Assembly (NCBI GenBank): GCA_963920525.1 | Contig: OY986437.1 | Location: forward strand, 94,523,675 to 94,587,674 | DNA length: 64,000 nt | Direction of reading: 5' to 3' | DNA from: Dichetophora obliterata | Lineage: Eukaryota; Arthropoda; Insecta; Diptera; Sciomyzidae | Shown: positions 10,845 to 22,427 of the stretch, piece by piece | How the letters are laid out: each line of letters opens with the position of its first letter | Numbering within the stretch: position 1 is the first letter of the stretch | The notes under the pieces: model-generated | Databases searched by the model: none | Told to the model about the DNA's origin: nothing | Seen by the model: the letters and a program-made list of their open reading frames with translations, nothing else | Made by a program: the position numbers and the translations under genes

Positions 10845-12344
10845 CTCTATTAATTAAATATTTGAATGTTTTCTAAAAAATTTCATGAAATGTAAAATAA
10901 GTTTGTTTACAATGTTATAAAAATGAAAAATATTTTATGGTTTCATTATTTTATTTTAAAGTATGTTCTGTTACAAAGAAAATAACATACAACTTTAAAA
11001 AAGCTGTTGCTAAATACAAGTGTAAAAACTACTTGAGTGAAAATAGAAAAAAATCAATTACAAAATCGATTAATACAAAACCACTTAAATCTTGACTTTC
11101 TGTTAACACATTGGGCTCTACAAGGTGTTTAATTCAAAACAATATTTTCCCCTCCAATTCTTGGTTTTGAAAGCAAGGAGCATAGAGAAAGATTTCCTTA
11201 GCAAATAAAAAATATGGAGCGCCGATACACTGGCTCCTGGAACGATTCCATGATGGGCGACTACGCATGATTTCTCATAAGAAAAACAGCTCAAAGTGAA
11301 ACTAAGAGACGAAGTAGATCCAATAATTTCTTTAAATGTCGTCTATCTGTTATTTTTTATTTTGAGCTTATTTAAGGACGCAGTCTGGTGCTCCGACCTA
11401 ATTTTTGAGGTTCTTTCGGAATTTTATTTTAAAAAAAATAAAATACAATAGTTTTAAATTTTTTAAATGCAGATTTAATTATTTTCATTTAAATATAAAA
11501 AAATGGCGGACTTCTAAAAATTAGTTTTGAAAAATCGGGGAAAAAATTGTTCAAAATATACAATTCTGCCGCCTGCGAGAGCCATTGGCGTGTAAAATAA
11601 CGTATTAAAATTTAATTTCAATCGGTTCGATAGAATTTTTTAAAACACCCGGGCCGATCAAAAAAACTTTTCGAGAAAAAAGCTTTTAAAGTTTTAACAA
11701 CAAACAGCGCGCAATATAAGGCGCACTCGACTATGTGCTACAATTTAGTTATTATTTTTATTTTTGGTTTGAAGTTTTTACATTATTCTCTCAATATATT
11801 TTATTTTTAAGAACCATTAAAAAAAATGAAGGATAACTTAAAATCGGTGTTATGGAATAATTTTTAAAGCTTATATTTTCAATTAGAGTTCCAATTTACA
11901 TCAAAATTGACTGTTAAATCTTTCAAATCAGAATATTTTTGGAATTTTTTAGAGCAGTGCTATATGCAAAAAGGTCAAAATGCAGATCATTCTGCTTTAC
12001 GTATTTCTAATAGATTCCTACAAAAATAACCCAAATACTTTAAATACAGTTATTAATATTTTTAAAAATCTATCAGCATTTTGCAAATTTGTTAACCTAT
12101 TTTGGCCCAACCGGTAATTTCAGTTACCATCTCTTTAAAGAAGCATATAGATTATATATATAACAGATATGGGTCATCTAATGGATTAATATTATTTTAT
12201 GATCACTTATAAAAAAAAATTTTAATTCGTTTTAAGCTAATTCGTCACTTTTGCCAACCATTTTCGTAAAGCCCCAAAAATAGAATTATTTTTAATTGAT
12301 TTAAATAAATATATTACACAAATAACTCTGAACAACAATATAAT
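10845..12344. other. Noncoding; no supported gene
   Basis: AT-rich. The block 11370-11720 is somewhat richer in G+C and may be an old repeat, but no partner copy was recognised within the window. Confidence 0.3.
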
Positions 12345-12972
12345 TTTTTTCCAAAATAACAAGATTTTGCCAACGGATTTTGATAGAGGGGACCAAAAAA
12401 AATATACGTATATCGGCGTTTTGAAAGTTTACGTCTGACTTTTATTTTAGAGGGGGTTTAATTTATCCCGCTTTTGAACATTCTCATAGTGAATCGGCAA
12501 ACGAAACCATGTGACCCTTACGTTTTTGGTATAGGATGTATTCAGCACATTTCTGTAAAATATTACGAGGAACATTTTTGTGGAACATTTTAATCCTCTA
12601 ACTCTTCAATGTATGAATCTTTTTTACCTGTTTTTGATAAAGGGCATATAAGACCCATAAAACAGGGATGTAACGGGTTAAAATATTTCACAAAAATAAT
12701 TGCCATAAAATTTTACTATAAGTCTCTGAATACACCAAAGCTCAAAAGCCAACTTGAATGCCAAAAATAAATGAAAACTTTATATGTGTTTAAGGGTTAA
12801 TTTCTCACTTATTTAGAATTGGTGTTAAAATGTCCCACAAAACTCAGTGTTAGGGTGTTAGTTCCTATAGCAGAAATGTTATACGTAAAATTTCACTCTA
12901 AATCACCATACAAAAGATAGCTCTTCATATAATATCTATAAATACAAAGAAGAGAGCAAATTTGGGTATTTG
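12345..12972 (+). repeat. Left arm of long terminal inverted repeat
   Basis: It matches the reverse complement of 14102-14705. Shared landmarks include AACAAG, GCCAACGGATT, GAATCGGCAAACGAAACCAT, GAGGAACATTT, TAACGGGTTAAAATA and CACAAAACTCAGTGTT. About 35 bp at 12855-12890 has no counterpart and may be a small insertion. Confidence 0.8.
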
Positions 12973-13001
12973 AGGAAGCATTTATTTATTACATTTGTCT
13001 T

Positions 13002-13640
13002 TTAAGCTCTAGGCAATTCTATACTATTATCAAGCAATGTCCAGCATATTTCAGTTACAAAAGAATGAATACTCTTGCCTTTATAGCGTTCTTCAAAAGG
13101 TGCGTATGCCGTATGAAATCGTTCACCATGTTCATCAGATTCTGTTTCCAACAGATGCTCGAAGTAATCCATATGAAAATTCAAAAAATCAATTTCTGTT
13201 GACATATGAACACCTAGTTTTTCAAAAGAGCTTAGCATGTTGTCGACGTATATTCGAGCAGTTGGGGAACGATTTTTGCTTAGAAACTGTAAATTACTTC
13301 TTTAATGCCTTTCCATGCGGCAAACTCAATTGGTGAGAGCATTTTTTCAAACTCAGCTTTTTGCATAAGCTTTTTTATATAATGGCCAACAAAAACACCT
13401 GTTATAATGAAGAGATATAATTTTTGAAATTTTTTTGGTATTAAAACAATGACAAAAAGTAAAGTTTAAAGCATTCATACCTTCTTTTATCTTTGTTTAG
13501 CTAACTTTTGGAAACGATGTTTTCAAAAAATTGAATGCCGATCCATTTGTGTTCAAACATTTAACAAAGTTTTTTACCACACCAAGTTTTATATGCAATG
13601 GTAGTAAAAGAATTTTTTTCAGTTGGTACCAGCGGTGGAT
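13002..13640 (-). pseudogene. DEHGERFH-family protein, C-terminal part, with intron
   Basis: A repetitive arthropod protein family of unknown class, possibly a transposase. Exon A (about 13620-13481) reads LLPLHIKLGVVKNFVKCL, later FPKVS, a TAA stop, then TKIKEG. An 82-bp intron (13480-13399 on the minus strand) runs from GTATGA to ATAACAG and is removed in phase 1. Exon B resumes VFVGHYIKKLM, then AAWKGIKEVIYSF. After one 1-nt frameshift it gives LSSFEKLGVHMSTEIDFLNF and SDEHGERFH, and ends ICWTLLDN..IELPRA at a stop (13002-13004). Order, motifs and intron position match the copy at 26952-28470. The N-terminal half is missing. Family membership is firm; function is inferred only from motifs. 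Confidence 0.8.
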
Positions 13641-14101
13641 GAATAATGTTGTAATCGCCAAATGTACTTTAAGCTATTCGTTCTCATTGTTTTTTGGAAT
13701 ATTGGTAAAACCAATAAAGTTTTTCGAAACAATTAGACATTTCGCTAAAACTGAAATTTCATTATTCACTGCTCACAAACCAAGTATTTCACAAATCAAT
13801 TTAATTTCCTTACTTAAGCTTGATGTTATTTTGATTAAGTAAATCACTCAGGCTTTGTTTTAAAATCTGCAATTATTTTAAAAAGCACCAAGAGTTGTGT
13901 ACATAATAAGAAATAACACAGTAACACATTTCGGTACAGTGTAAAAAAGAATGTGAAGCGGGGGAGGAAATTGATTTTAATTTTGGTTTTGATTTTGCTT
14001 TTCATAGTTTTTTGTTAGAACGTAACTGATCTTATCAGCCAAAGTGCAGCTGATAAGGTTCATTGTTATTGCATGATGCACCAAATTAGTGCATCAGTGG
14101 A

Positions 14102-14705
14102 AAAATGACAAAATTTGCTCTCTTCTTTCTATTTGTAGATATTATATATAGTGCTTTCTCTTGTATGGTGGTTTCGAGTGAAACACTGAGTTTTGTGGAA
14201 CATTTTAACACCAATTCCAAATAAGTACGAAATTAACCCTAAAAAACATTTTAAGTTTTCACTTATTTTTGGCATTCAAGTTGGTTTTTAAGCTTTGGTG
14301 TATTCAGAGGCGTATAGTAGAGTTTTATGGCAAATATTTTTATGGAATATTTTAACCCGTTACATTATTGTTTTATGGGTCTTATATCCCCTTTATCAAA
14401 AACGGGACAAAAAAGACCCATACATTGACGAGTTAGAGGATTAAAGTATTCCACACAAATGTTCCTCGTAATATTTTACATAAATGTGCTAAACACATCC
14501 TATACCAAAAACGTAAGGATCACATGGTTTCGTTTGCCGATTCACTATGAGAATGTTCAAAAGGGGGATAAATTAAACCCCCTCTAAAATAAAACTCAGA
14601 AGTAAACTTTTAAAACGCCGAAACACGTATATTTTTTTTTTTGGTCCTCTCTATTAGAATCCGTTGGCGGAACCTTGTTATTTTTCTTTGTGTTGAACAA
14701 TGTAA
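14102..14705 (-). repeat. Right arm of long terminal inverted repeat
   Basis: Inverted partner of 12345-12972. The inner end near 14102 (tttgctctcttcttt) pairs with 12950-12972, the outer end near 14705 with about 12345. Confidence 0.8.
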
Positions 14706-15297
14706 TTAAATGCGTTTATAACAGATTATGATAGTAATTGGAACACATTTTTTATTTATATATACGTTCATAATATAAAAACGATTGTAATTTGAGTTAT
14801 CAATGGGCAGATACGTATAAACATACCAGCTTGGCGAAAACTACTACAAAATACAAATAACGACAATGCAGGTTGTCTTAGAGATTTTTATTTTCGTTGT
14901 TGTTAGGAGCGTTCATTTATGATATCGGACAGGGGAGGGGTGGGGTTTTTGAATTATTGAAGGAGATGTCTAAGTTTCGCAAATCTTACCTCTCAAATTT
15001 CGACTTAATATGAAGCCTCGAGCGAAACTGTCGCCACGCGCAAACATCGCCTGCGAGTATTTTTAAACTGGGATTGCCCTTCATTGAGTCGGATAGCAAC
15101 AAAAAATGAACAAGGGTGAAAGATATGCACTTTTTGATAACACAAATGAGGTCTTGACTATACTTTGGAGAGGCAATGCATTGGTGACTACAAAAAAATG
15201 GCAAACGTTAAGATCTCTCAAAAACGGAATATACTATATTCCTCAAGGTACCAAATTATCATCAAAGTACTAAAATATCATTAATGTACCAAATGAT
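14706..15297. other. Noncoding
   Basis: No supported gene. A 72-codon open frame on the minus strand (14986-15204) has no recognisable content. Confidence 0.3.
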
Positions 15298-16390
15298 ATT
15301 TATTTATTTATTTACTTGATTGATTGCTAAACCTTAACAGGTTTTATAGCAAATTTAAAATTATAAAATAAGATATTTAATACAATTCAAAAATATAAAG
15401 TATGATTTTGAATGAAATAATGTATTATTAACAAACTAAAAAGTTTTAGTAAATTGCTTAAAGTATATAATTTTATTAAAGTATAAAAAATAATAGAAAA
15501 AAAGTTAAGTCAAAATCGATAAAATCAGACAGCATAGCAGGGTTGCGTTTTCAAGACAAACAAGGTCAAGTTAGCAACAATTTTTGTATGCGGCGGAGTC
15601 GTGTGACAAACAAGGTCTCATACCCAATAAAACACCACTCCAATAGGTATATATATAATATATATCGTTCTGTCTCCCTGAAGCCGGTGAAATCCTGGCT
15701 TGACAGGGTGGTTACTCGACAAACTAGGTCAACTTCACCAAACCAATTTTCATAAAATAAAGAAAACCAGTTGCGAACGCAGGCACCAAGACAAACTAGG
15801 TCTTATCGGCCACTCATATTAATATATTACAAATCGATCTAACGTAGTGATTCAAGAGGTAAAAAGACACCAAGACACCACGGTACCGTCAACAAATGTT
15901 GTCACAACCATCTTGAAGATATGAGGCAATTGAAGATCCCAGGTTTAGGTCCATTCAGATTATTTAGATATATTATACACCAAAATTTTCCATTTTACGC
16001 TTAGGTCCATTTAGATTGTTATATTAATGTGTTTACAAATCACCAGATGCATCAGATATATGTTTGAAAGAACTTTACATAATCAACGACGGTACTGCAG
16101 GTAATCTATAATTTTATGTTTGATTGAGTCCATGGATTCACTTAAGGATATAACATCAGATACAAAATTAAAATCACCGCAAGCGCTTCTAAGAGGTTCA
16201 TTTTGCAAATAATTAGTTCTACAAAAGTTCATGTGGAGTAACTCAAAAGATCTTCTAGGACGAAGAGGAATATTAAAATATATTTTACTCAATAAATATG
16301 GACTGTTTACATAGCCATGTAAAAGTTTTATAATCCAACAAGCATTTATCATAATTCTCCGATTTTTTAAAGACGGAAGATTTAAGAGTT
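15298..16390 (-). mobile_element. 5'-truncated Jockey-type non-LTR retrotransposon, 3' end
   Basis: The minus-strand frame 16390-16083 encodes the conserved C-terminal tail of Jockey-type reverse transcriptases (LPSLKNRRIM, LLHGYVNSPYLLSKIYFNIP, CRTNYLQNEPL), ending at a natural-looking stop at 16083-16085. Homology begins abruptly at 16390, the expected result of 5' truncation during target-primed reverse transcription. Further along the minus strand, 15340-15298 reads CCTGTTAAGGTTTAGCAATC followed by an (AAAT)n tail, typical of a Jockey-like 3' terminus. Whether all of 15300-16080 is its 3' UTR is uncertain, because the GACAAAC repeats at 15556-15800 lie there. On the 5' side it directly abuts a piggyBac relic. 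Confidence 0.7.
15556..15800 (+). repeat. Four interspersed GACAAACWAGGTC motifs
   Basis: The motif GACAAAC(A/T)AGGTC occurs near 15556, 15604, 15717 and 15790, in the same orientation at uneven spacing (about 48, 114 and 72 bp). The surrounding sequence is less AT-rich than average. The 70-codon open frame across it (15543-15755) only reflects the repeats. Nature unknown. Confidence 0.5.
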
Positions 16391-16832
16391 GAGATATAGC
16401 AGGATACAACCAGTATATGGGCGGAGTGGATTTACTTGATAACGCATTGGACAATTACCGAACTTGAGTGCTATCAAAGAAATGGTGGTGAAATGCTTAG
16501 AAACTGCATTTTATGTTGTCTTTTCACAAGGAAAACATAAACCATTATCGCAGCTGCAGTTTCGAGGAGAAGTTGTCAATGAACTTCTCACATGAGACCC
16601 ACCATCCATTTCTCTACGGAATTCAATGTCAAGAGAACAATCCCTAGAGTCTTTACCAACATCAAAATATTTATTGCCTAATCACAAGCAAAATGTGCAT
16701 TGTATTACGAGAGTGCCTGGTAACCTACGACTTTGCAGTGTTTGCCATACTCACGCCCCATATGAATGTTAAAAATGCAAAGTTCGGTTGCATCAACATT
16801 GTTTTCCTCTATATAAAAATCATATAAACTAA
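16391..16832 (+). pseudogene. piggyBac-like transposase, C-terminal remnant
   Basis: Right after the RT fragment the plus strand reads AGYNQYMGGVDLLDNALDNY, matching the conserved KxMGGVDxxD segment of piggyBac transposases. The frame then breaks (TGA after YRT, later TGA and frameshifts). Recognisable pieces continue: KPLSQLQFRGEVVNELL, then the cysteine-rich end LRLCSVCHTHAPYEC, KCKVRLHQHCFPLYKNHIN and a stop at 16830-16832. The Cys/His block matches the C-terminal zinc-binding domain that binds piggyBac ends. The catalytic N-terminal two thirds are absent, cut off at the RT junction. At least four in-frame stops make it dead. Confidence 0.82.
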
Positions 16833-18695
16833 GTCTTAGTATTAAAAATTAAATATTTTAAAATAAAATATTTTGAGTTTTAAATTATGAATTCATTATT
16901 TTGGGAAAAATAAATTTTAAAATTTTTCTTGTTCTAAAATATAAATATAAATGTAATTATTTGCTGACATAAAATTTAAAAATAAAAGTTTCTATATTTT
17001 TGATTTATTCTTTTAACAAAACACAAAAAAAAATATTAAAAAAAAACCAATTTTGGTTTAGCGATTTTACTACGTTCATTATTTGTCCAATATCACTATA
17101 CTTATCGGCAATTGGTTACTAATGTAACCATCTCAGAACTCAAGAACCATAAGTTTCATTTTCATGAAACTCTAAATATATCTTATTTAGGCAAAAAAAA
17201 AAGTTATGTAAAATTTTAGCGAAATCAGTGCATGGGAACTGGTACCTGGCCAAGATTGGTTAATGTCCTCAAAAAAGGCATTTCTAACAGCCATAACGTG
17301 TTGGACATTTTTTTTTTTAACAATTTCTAAATTTTTGTCACTGTGCTCAGTTTAGCATAAGGTACACGCCTTTGTTACAGACCATTGACTAGCGTCAACT
17401 TCTCTCTGTAGCGTCGACTTCTGCCTAATGTAGCGACATGTGCGACACAAACAAGCTAGGACATTGTGGTACGGAAATTTCATGAAAAAAGGGTTACTGA
17501 GCATCAAAGGTACAAAAAATGCTAAGTGTAAAAAAGGAATCTACAAGAAAGCGACCCGGAATCGGTCTGCAAACATGTGTGCGTGTGTGTCTTTGTTTGC
17601 AGCAGCATCCTGAGCTCAAAACGAAGACACAAGCGCGCACACAACTGGGAAGAAAAGAAAATAGATATATTAAGCAAAGATAGTGTTACCAAAAAAGGAT
17701 TATATATGCATAAAGGAACTAAGTTAGTGTGCGCAGCCTGTACGTGTAAAAATATGCGAATGTCTTCATTTACTATGGTTCGCACAGCATTCAGCAGTTT
17801 CACATGTGGGACAGTGTTGCCAACCCTGCTAACATCTACTATAAATTTAGTTTAACATAGTTCATGAGGCCCATTTTTTGTAGAGCATATCATTTTAAAT
17901 ATTATGATTGTAGAATTAATTTTTATTTCTGCTTAAAGAGTCTGAGTCGTGGCTTAAACAAAACCTGTAGACATAAACAAATTTAGGACTTTTCAAAGAA
18001 AACTCTGATTTTCAAGATATATACATCGCCTATGTCACACTGAAGTGTAATATCAGTTGAACTTACAATCTCCGATTTGGCTCACAATTTTGTCTTGAAT
18101 TGGTTTATTGATTAGAAAACCAAATCTGAAGCTATAAATTTTTAGAATCATTTTTCGCGTCCGTAATAGGGTCCATTTTGAGGCAACGTAGCTCACTCAA
18201 TTTTAATCAGATTTTCGTAAGTGGTACCCGAAAAGGTTACTTTTTTATTTTTAAGGAAAAAATATAAAACTTTTGAAGAAATTGCAATAAGATTGCTCAT
18301 TCTTGATTGCAAAGTTTAATAAAATCTCATCAAAAGACGCTTTAATCTTTTTTCATTTTCAAAGTTTTCATTTTTTTTTACGTTCGATTACTTTTCACAC
18401 TAAATAAAATGAAGGTATGCTCTTGAAGGGTTTAGAAGTTATGGCGTACAACGTGAAGTGTTAATGAGTTTTTAGTACTTATATTTTATATAGCTGATAT
18501 GATTTATATACAATTTTTAATATAAGCTTCTCGACTAAATGTGTTTAAAATACCGGAATAATGAAAAAGATGTTGAGTTTTCAGCGTTTAAGTTACAAAT
18601 TCCTGAACTGCTTGCAATAAATTTATTTTCTGTTTAAGACAGCTCAAATTAATATAAAAACAAATTAAGTAAAGAACGGAGTAAATATATAGATG
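16833..18695. other. Noncoding; no supported gene
   Basis: It contains GT/CA-rich sequence near 17575-17600 and overlapping open frames at 17522-17855 on both strands without domains. Nothing could be identified as an exon. Confidence 0.3.
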
Positions 18696-19127
18696 GTATT
18701 CAATGAACGACGTATATATACTGAAAGCGTATAGCAATAAGTTTACGGTAACTGCGTAATTGTATTAAAAAGAAATTTCCTTCACAAAATTATTTAAAAC
18801 TTTACATACATTTTAGATCTATTAATGGTAAGTGCATTTTTAATTTTTTAAATTGTTAAATTTAATTTAAACACTGCTTGTCAAAAACAAAATTAAGCCA
18901 CGGTCGCATAATACGCATTTTACGTACTGTATACACCATGGTTTTGCGCCGTAAACAGCGTATGTTTAATACCTTACAAATTTGTTATTGAAATTTACTC
19001 TGTTGCAGGGTTGATAAATGACTTTTTCGGTTTGGTATACAAATTTAGAAAAAATTGTACTAAATGAAAAAAAGTATGCAATAAATTTTGTTTACTCTAC
19101 GCATACTGCGTCAACTTATTCAATCCG

Positions 19128-19265
19128 TTTGTATTGCTGATAATGAGGTGTGGCAGGTATAGAAAAGTATATATAGTCTTGAGCAGCATCACCTGAGCCG
19201 ATTTTGTTAGGTCAGTTTGTCAAAACGATTACAGCCGCAATTTTAAGACTATCGTATTGAAATTT
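19128..19265 (-). repeat. Dispersed intergenic repeat module
   Basis: Read on the minus strand, GTGATGCTGCTCAAGACTAT, then TATACTTTTCTATACCTGCC, matches the module at 57241-57420. Other copies are at 29163-29265 (plus) and 30080-30265 (minus). Confidence 0.65.
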
Positions 19266-19872
19266 GGTATATGTGCTTATATTAAAACAACAAAGATCAA
19301 TTTTAAGAACTAGCAAAATTGAACGAGAAACACGCCTACTTTATCAAACAATAAAATTTCTGAAAACGCCACAAAAATTTTTCCAGTTACTTAGTATTGT
19401 GCACATGATCTTTGAAGTTAAATATTCACCATATATTTCAAATTTGTTAAAATCGGATAAAAATAACGCCTACCTCCGATACAACGGTACTTCATCAAAT
19501 CTTTAAAATATCTAAAAATGACACAAAAATTACTGTCATGATTAAAAATTCGCCCATTAACTTTGGCCACCAAAAATTCAAAATATAATTGATATTTTTG
19601 AAATGAAAAAATAACGCATCAAGCTCACATACAAAGTTACTTTAACAAAATGGTAAACTTATGTAATGACTTGAAATCTTGCATAAATATTCACCATATA
19701 TATCAAATTTATAACAATGGTATAAAATCCACGCCTCACAAAAATTAAATTAAAATTAACTCCACAAAAAATAATTTAATAAATAAAAATTATGAACATA
19801 TGCTTAGAATATAAAAATACTATTTGGGTTTGGAATTTGGCAAAATTGATATAAACTCGATCAGTCTTTCAT

Positions 19873-20040
19873 ACTAGATAATTCCTTGCTAGTTTTTATT
19901 TAAATTGTTAATTTAAATTGCAAAAGTGAATGTGTTTTATAAACCTTATAAAAAAACTAGATAATTCCTTGCTAGTTTTTATTTAAATTATGAATTTATA
20001 TTGCAAAAGTGAATGTGTTTTAATAAACCTTATAAAAAAA
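19873..20040 (+). repeat. Direct duplication, unit about 83 bp, two copies
   Basis: ACTAGATAATTCCTTGCTAG begins at 19873 and again at 19956. Each unit ends in AACCTTATAAAAAAA. The copies differ at only a few positions, so the duplication is fairly recent. Confidence 0.85.
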
Positions 20041-20522
20041 TTACAAACATTTTTATTTATTTTTAATAAGGGGTCTTTTATATAAAGTTTAGGGGTCTTT
20101 TAATAATTAAAAAAAAAATTCTAAAAACGTCACTAACATGTTTTTAAAAGTTCTTTGCAAATGAAATTAGGTCCACCTAAAATCTGACACAATCCAGCCG
20201 AAAAAAAAATAATTTTTAAATGTTAGTCAGGGCCTTTTTATGTGAAGGCAACAAAAGACGTTAATGGGAAAGTCTTTCAGTGAAGTAATTCTTCCCTTTC
20301 AGTAAAATTTTTTAAATTTGATCATTTGATATATTACTTCTAATATCAATATTGTGGTATTTAGATCACTAGATTTTAAAAAATATTCTGCTTTAATAAA
20401 TTAAATTAAATAAATTGTTTCAATCTGCAGTCTGTTACTGTAATTGGTTTTTATTAGCCTTTGAAAATAAAATATTTTTTTAACATTTGCTGTTGAATGG
20501 GAAATTGAAAGAATTCCTTGAT

Positions 20523-20660
20523 CCTTTATAAGGCAGAGATGATATTTTACCACCAAAATATTCGATGAAATACGCTGTGAAAACATGTTATTTATATTGT
20601 ATACTTGAAATGTACTACTTATGTTAGTGGGAAAAATATTACCTCTGCCTTATAAAGAGT
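20523..20660. repeat. Short hairpin repeat
   Basis: CCTTTATAAGGCAGAG at 20523 is mirrored by CTCTGCCTTATAAAG at 20644. With flanking matches the arms are about 35 bp, separated by about 70 bp. Confidence 0.6.
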
Positions 20661-20953
20661 TAAGCAATTTTCAATAAATTGGAGAAAATCGACTCTTTAA
20701 AAAATTTTTTATGTATTTTACATAGTACCAAAATTCAGAACTAGATGCATCGTTTGCTTACTTAGAGTTCTAAATTCTGTGTTTATTATAGAGTGAAATA
20801 AAATGTACCGAAAACACTTTGGTAGTAGGAAAGTAGGAAAAATATAAAATTGTACCAAAAAAGTACAAATGTACCGAAAATATCAACCCTGCTCTGCTGT
20901 AAACATACCGAACATACGCTGTTTATATCGAAAATACGGCTTTCATTGAATAC

Positions 20954-22427
20954 TACTACAATTTTTATGCGACATTATTAAATGTATTGGCAAGGAAAAA
21001 ACTGCTGCTATCTTATTTTGTGGCGTTATTAACTATAGCAGTATGTAAAAACATTGAAAAATTATATTCAGGTGATGTATGTAGCAGAGCTGCGTAAAGA
21101 GTAAGTTAGTGTAGACCATCTTAAAATGGAATATTAATTATTTTTAAAGTCTTTTCTTTTAGCGATTTGTTCAATAAAACAAAGCTAATGATAAACCAAA
21201 TTTGAACACAAACCATTAAAAAATATCGTAAAAAACCATATTTTTCAGAAGAGAATTCGATTTAAATTACATATGTTCATAACAACATCTAACTATGGCA
21301 TTTTGCAATTTTTCACGATAACTTTTTCGATGCAATAACCATATATAAGCAAAAACCACACATTCCATGTTTTTCTTAAGATTGGATTAACACTGGTTAA
21401 GAAAACAGTTAAAAAAAAATAAAAAAATGATTATGAAGAAATAGGAGGGGTGGGCGGGAGCCCAAGATATTACTCCTAAGTGCAAAATATTTCTTAAAAA
21501 TCATAAAAACAACATTTAAAAAAAATTGATTTCATCACAAAAATCAAAGGTACCCTTGTATTTTTCTTAAAAAAAACAGAAAAAGCAATTTTGTGTCAAA
21601 CTGCAGCAGTTTTTGCATAAAAGTGATATGCCATATGAAAGAGTATAAAAATTGTAATTTTCGGTTTTATTATTTTTACAACAAAAAACAAACAACTTTT
21701 GCACCATTTTTTGGAAGAAAAAGACATAGTTGTGAGAAAATTTAATGAAATATAGTAAAACACAAGAAGCTATTCGCGTCGAAAATCAAAACTTTGAATT
21801 GTGAATAGATTTTTGGCTGTAGGTAGCGATGTCATACACAAAAATCCATTGTACTAAGATTTTCCATACTTTTCACTATCTTTTCATACAAGGTGCAAGT
21901 GAGTTGAAACCTTAAAATTTATTTTCTGCAAAATGACTTTTTTTGAGTTATGAAATTATTCGAGCAAATTAGCGATATATAAAAATGTAACAGATGGTTA
22001 CTGTCGGCAGCTGTAAAAATTATTTTATTGCTTTTATTAAGTCAAATATTTAAATAAAAATATTGTATTTATTTGAAATACGAATGCGATTCTCTGCTGC
22101 AAGCAAATACTTTCACATGTAAGCTTAGAAAGAGTAAAAAACGTTACGTATTTAATATTTACATTGTACTTACCTTCAATAGTTTGTTGCTATTGTTGTT
22201 GATGGCAAAGCAAAACTAAATGTAAAAAGTGCCTGAAGGTTCTTTAGTTTCAATTTTTGCAAATACTTATACGTATAAAAGAAATACGCATCGCTTCATG
22301 TTATTTTTTTGTATCTACGATAATTACGAAATTATATTTCAATCAAGCAAACCTGCTCCGAGTCTGCCTGTAGACTAAAATCTTTTAGCAACGCCAGAAT
22401 TTATATACGTATATAAATAAAAAAATA
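20954..22427. other. Noncoding; no supported gene
   Basis: AT-rich. No open frame of note, no terminal repeats recognised. Confidence 0.35.

Larger units (their letters stand above)
12345..14705 (-). mobile_element. Long-TIR transposon carrying a DEHGERFH-family gene remnant
   Basis: Two arms of about 600 bp (12345-12972 and 14102-14705) are inverted copies of each other, with point differences and small indels. They enclose about 1.1 kb holding the minus-strand gene remnant at 13002-13640. That arrangement suits a DNA transposon with long terminal inverted repeats. The outer ends are fixed only to about 20 bp and no target duplication was identified. The region between the gene's 5' side (about 13850) and the right arm lacks the N-terminal half of the protein seen in the second family copy at 26952-28470, so the element is internally deleted. 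Confidence 0.72.
18696..20953. mobile_element. Possible 2.3-kb TIR element without ORF
   Basis: 18696 reads GTATTCAATGAACGACGTAT and the right side read leftward from 20953 reads GTATTCAATGAAAGCCGTAT, with further matches (AGCGTAT, GTTTAC) over about 55 bp. The interior holds a dispersed-repeat copy (19128-19265), a direct duplication (19873-20040) and a hairpin (20523-20660), but no coding sequence. The two ends might instead belong to separate related elements. Confidence 0.4.

Noticed and set aside
13037..13336. 99-codon plus-strand frame
   Set aside because: Antisense of the DEHGERFH-family exon.
17522..17855. Overlapping plus and minus frames of about 92 codons
   Set aside because: They overlap a GT-rich simple stretch and show no domain.
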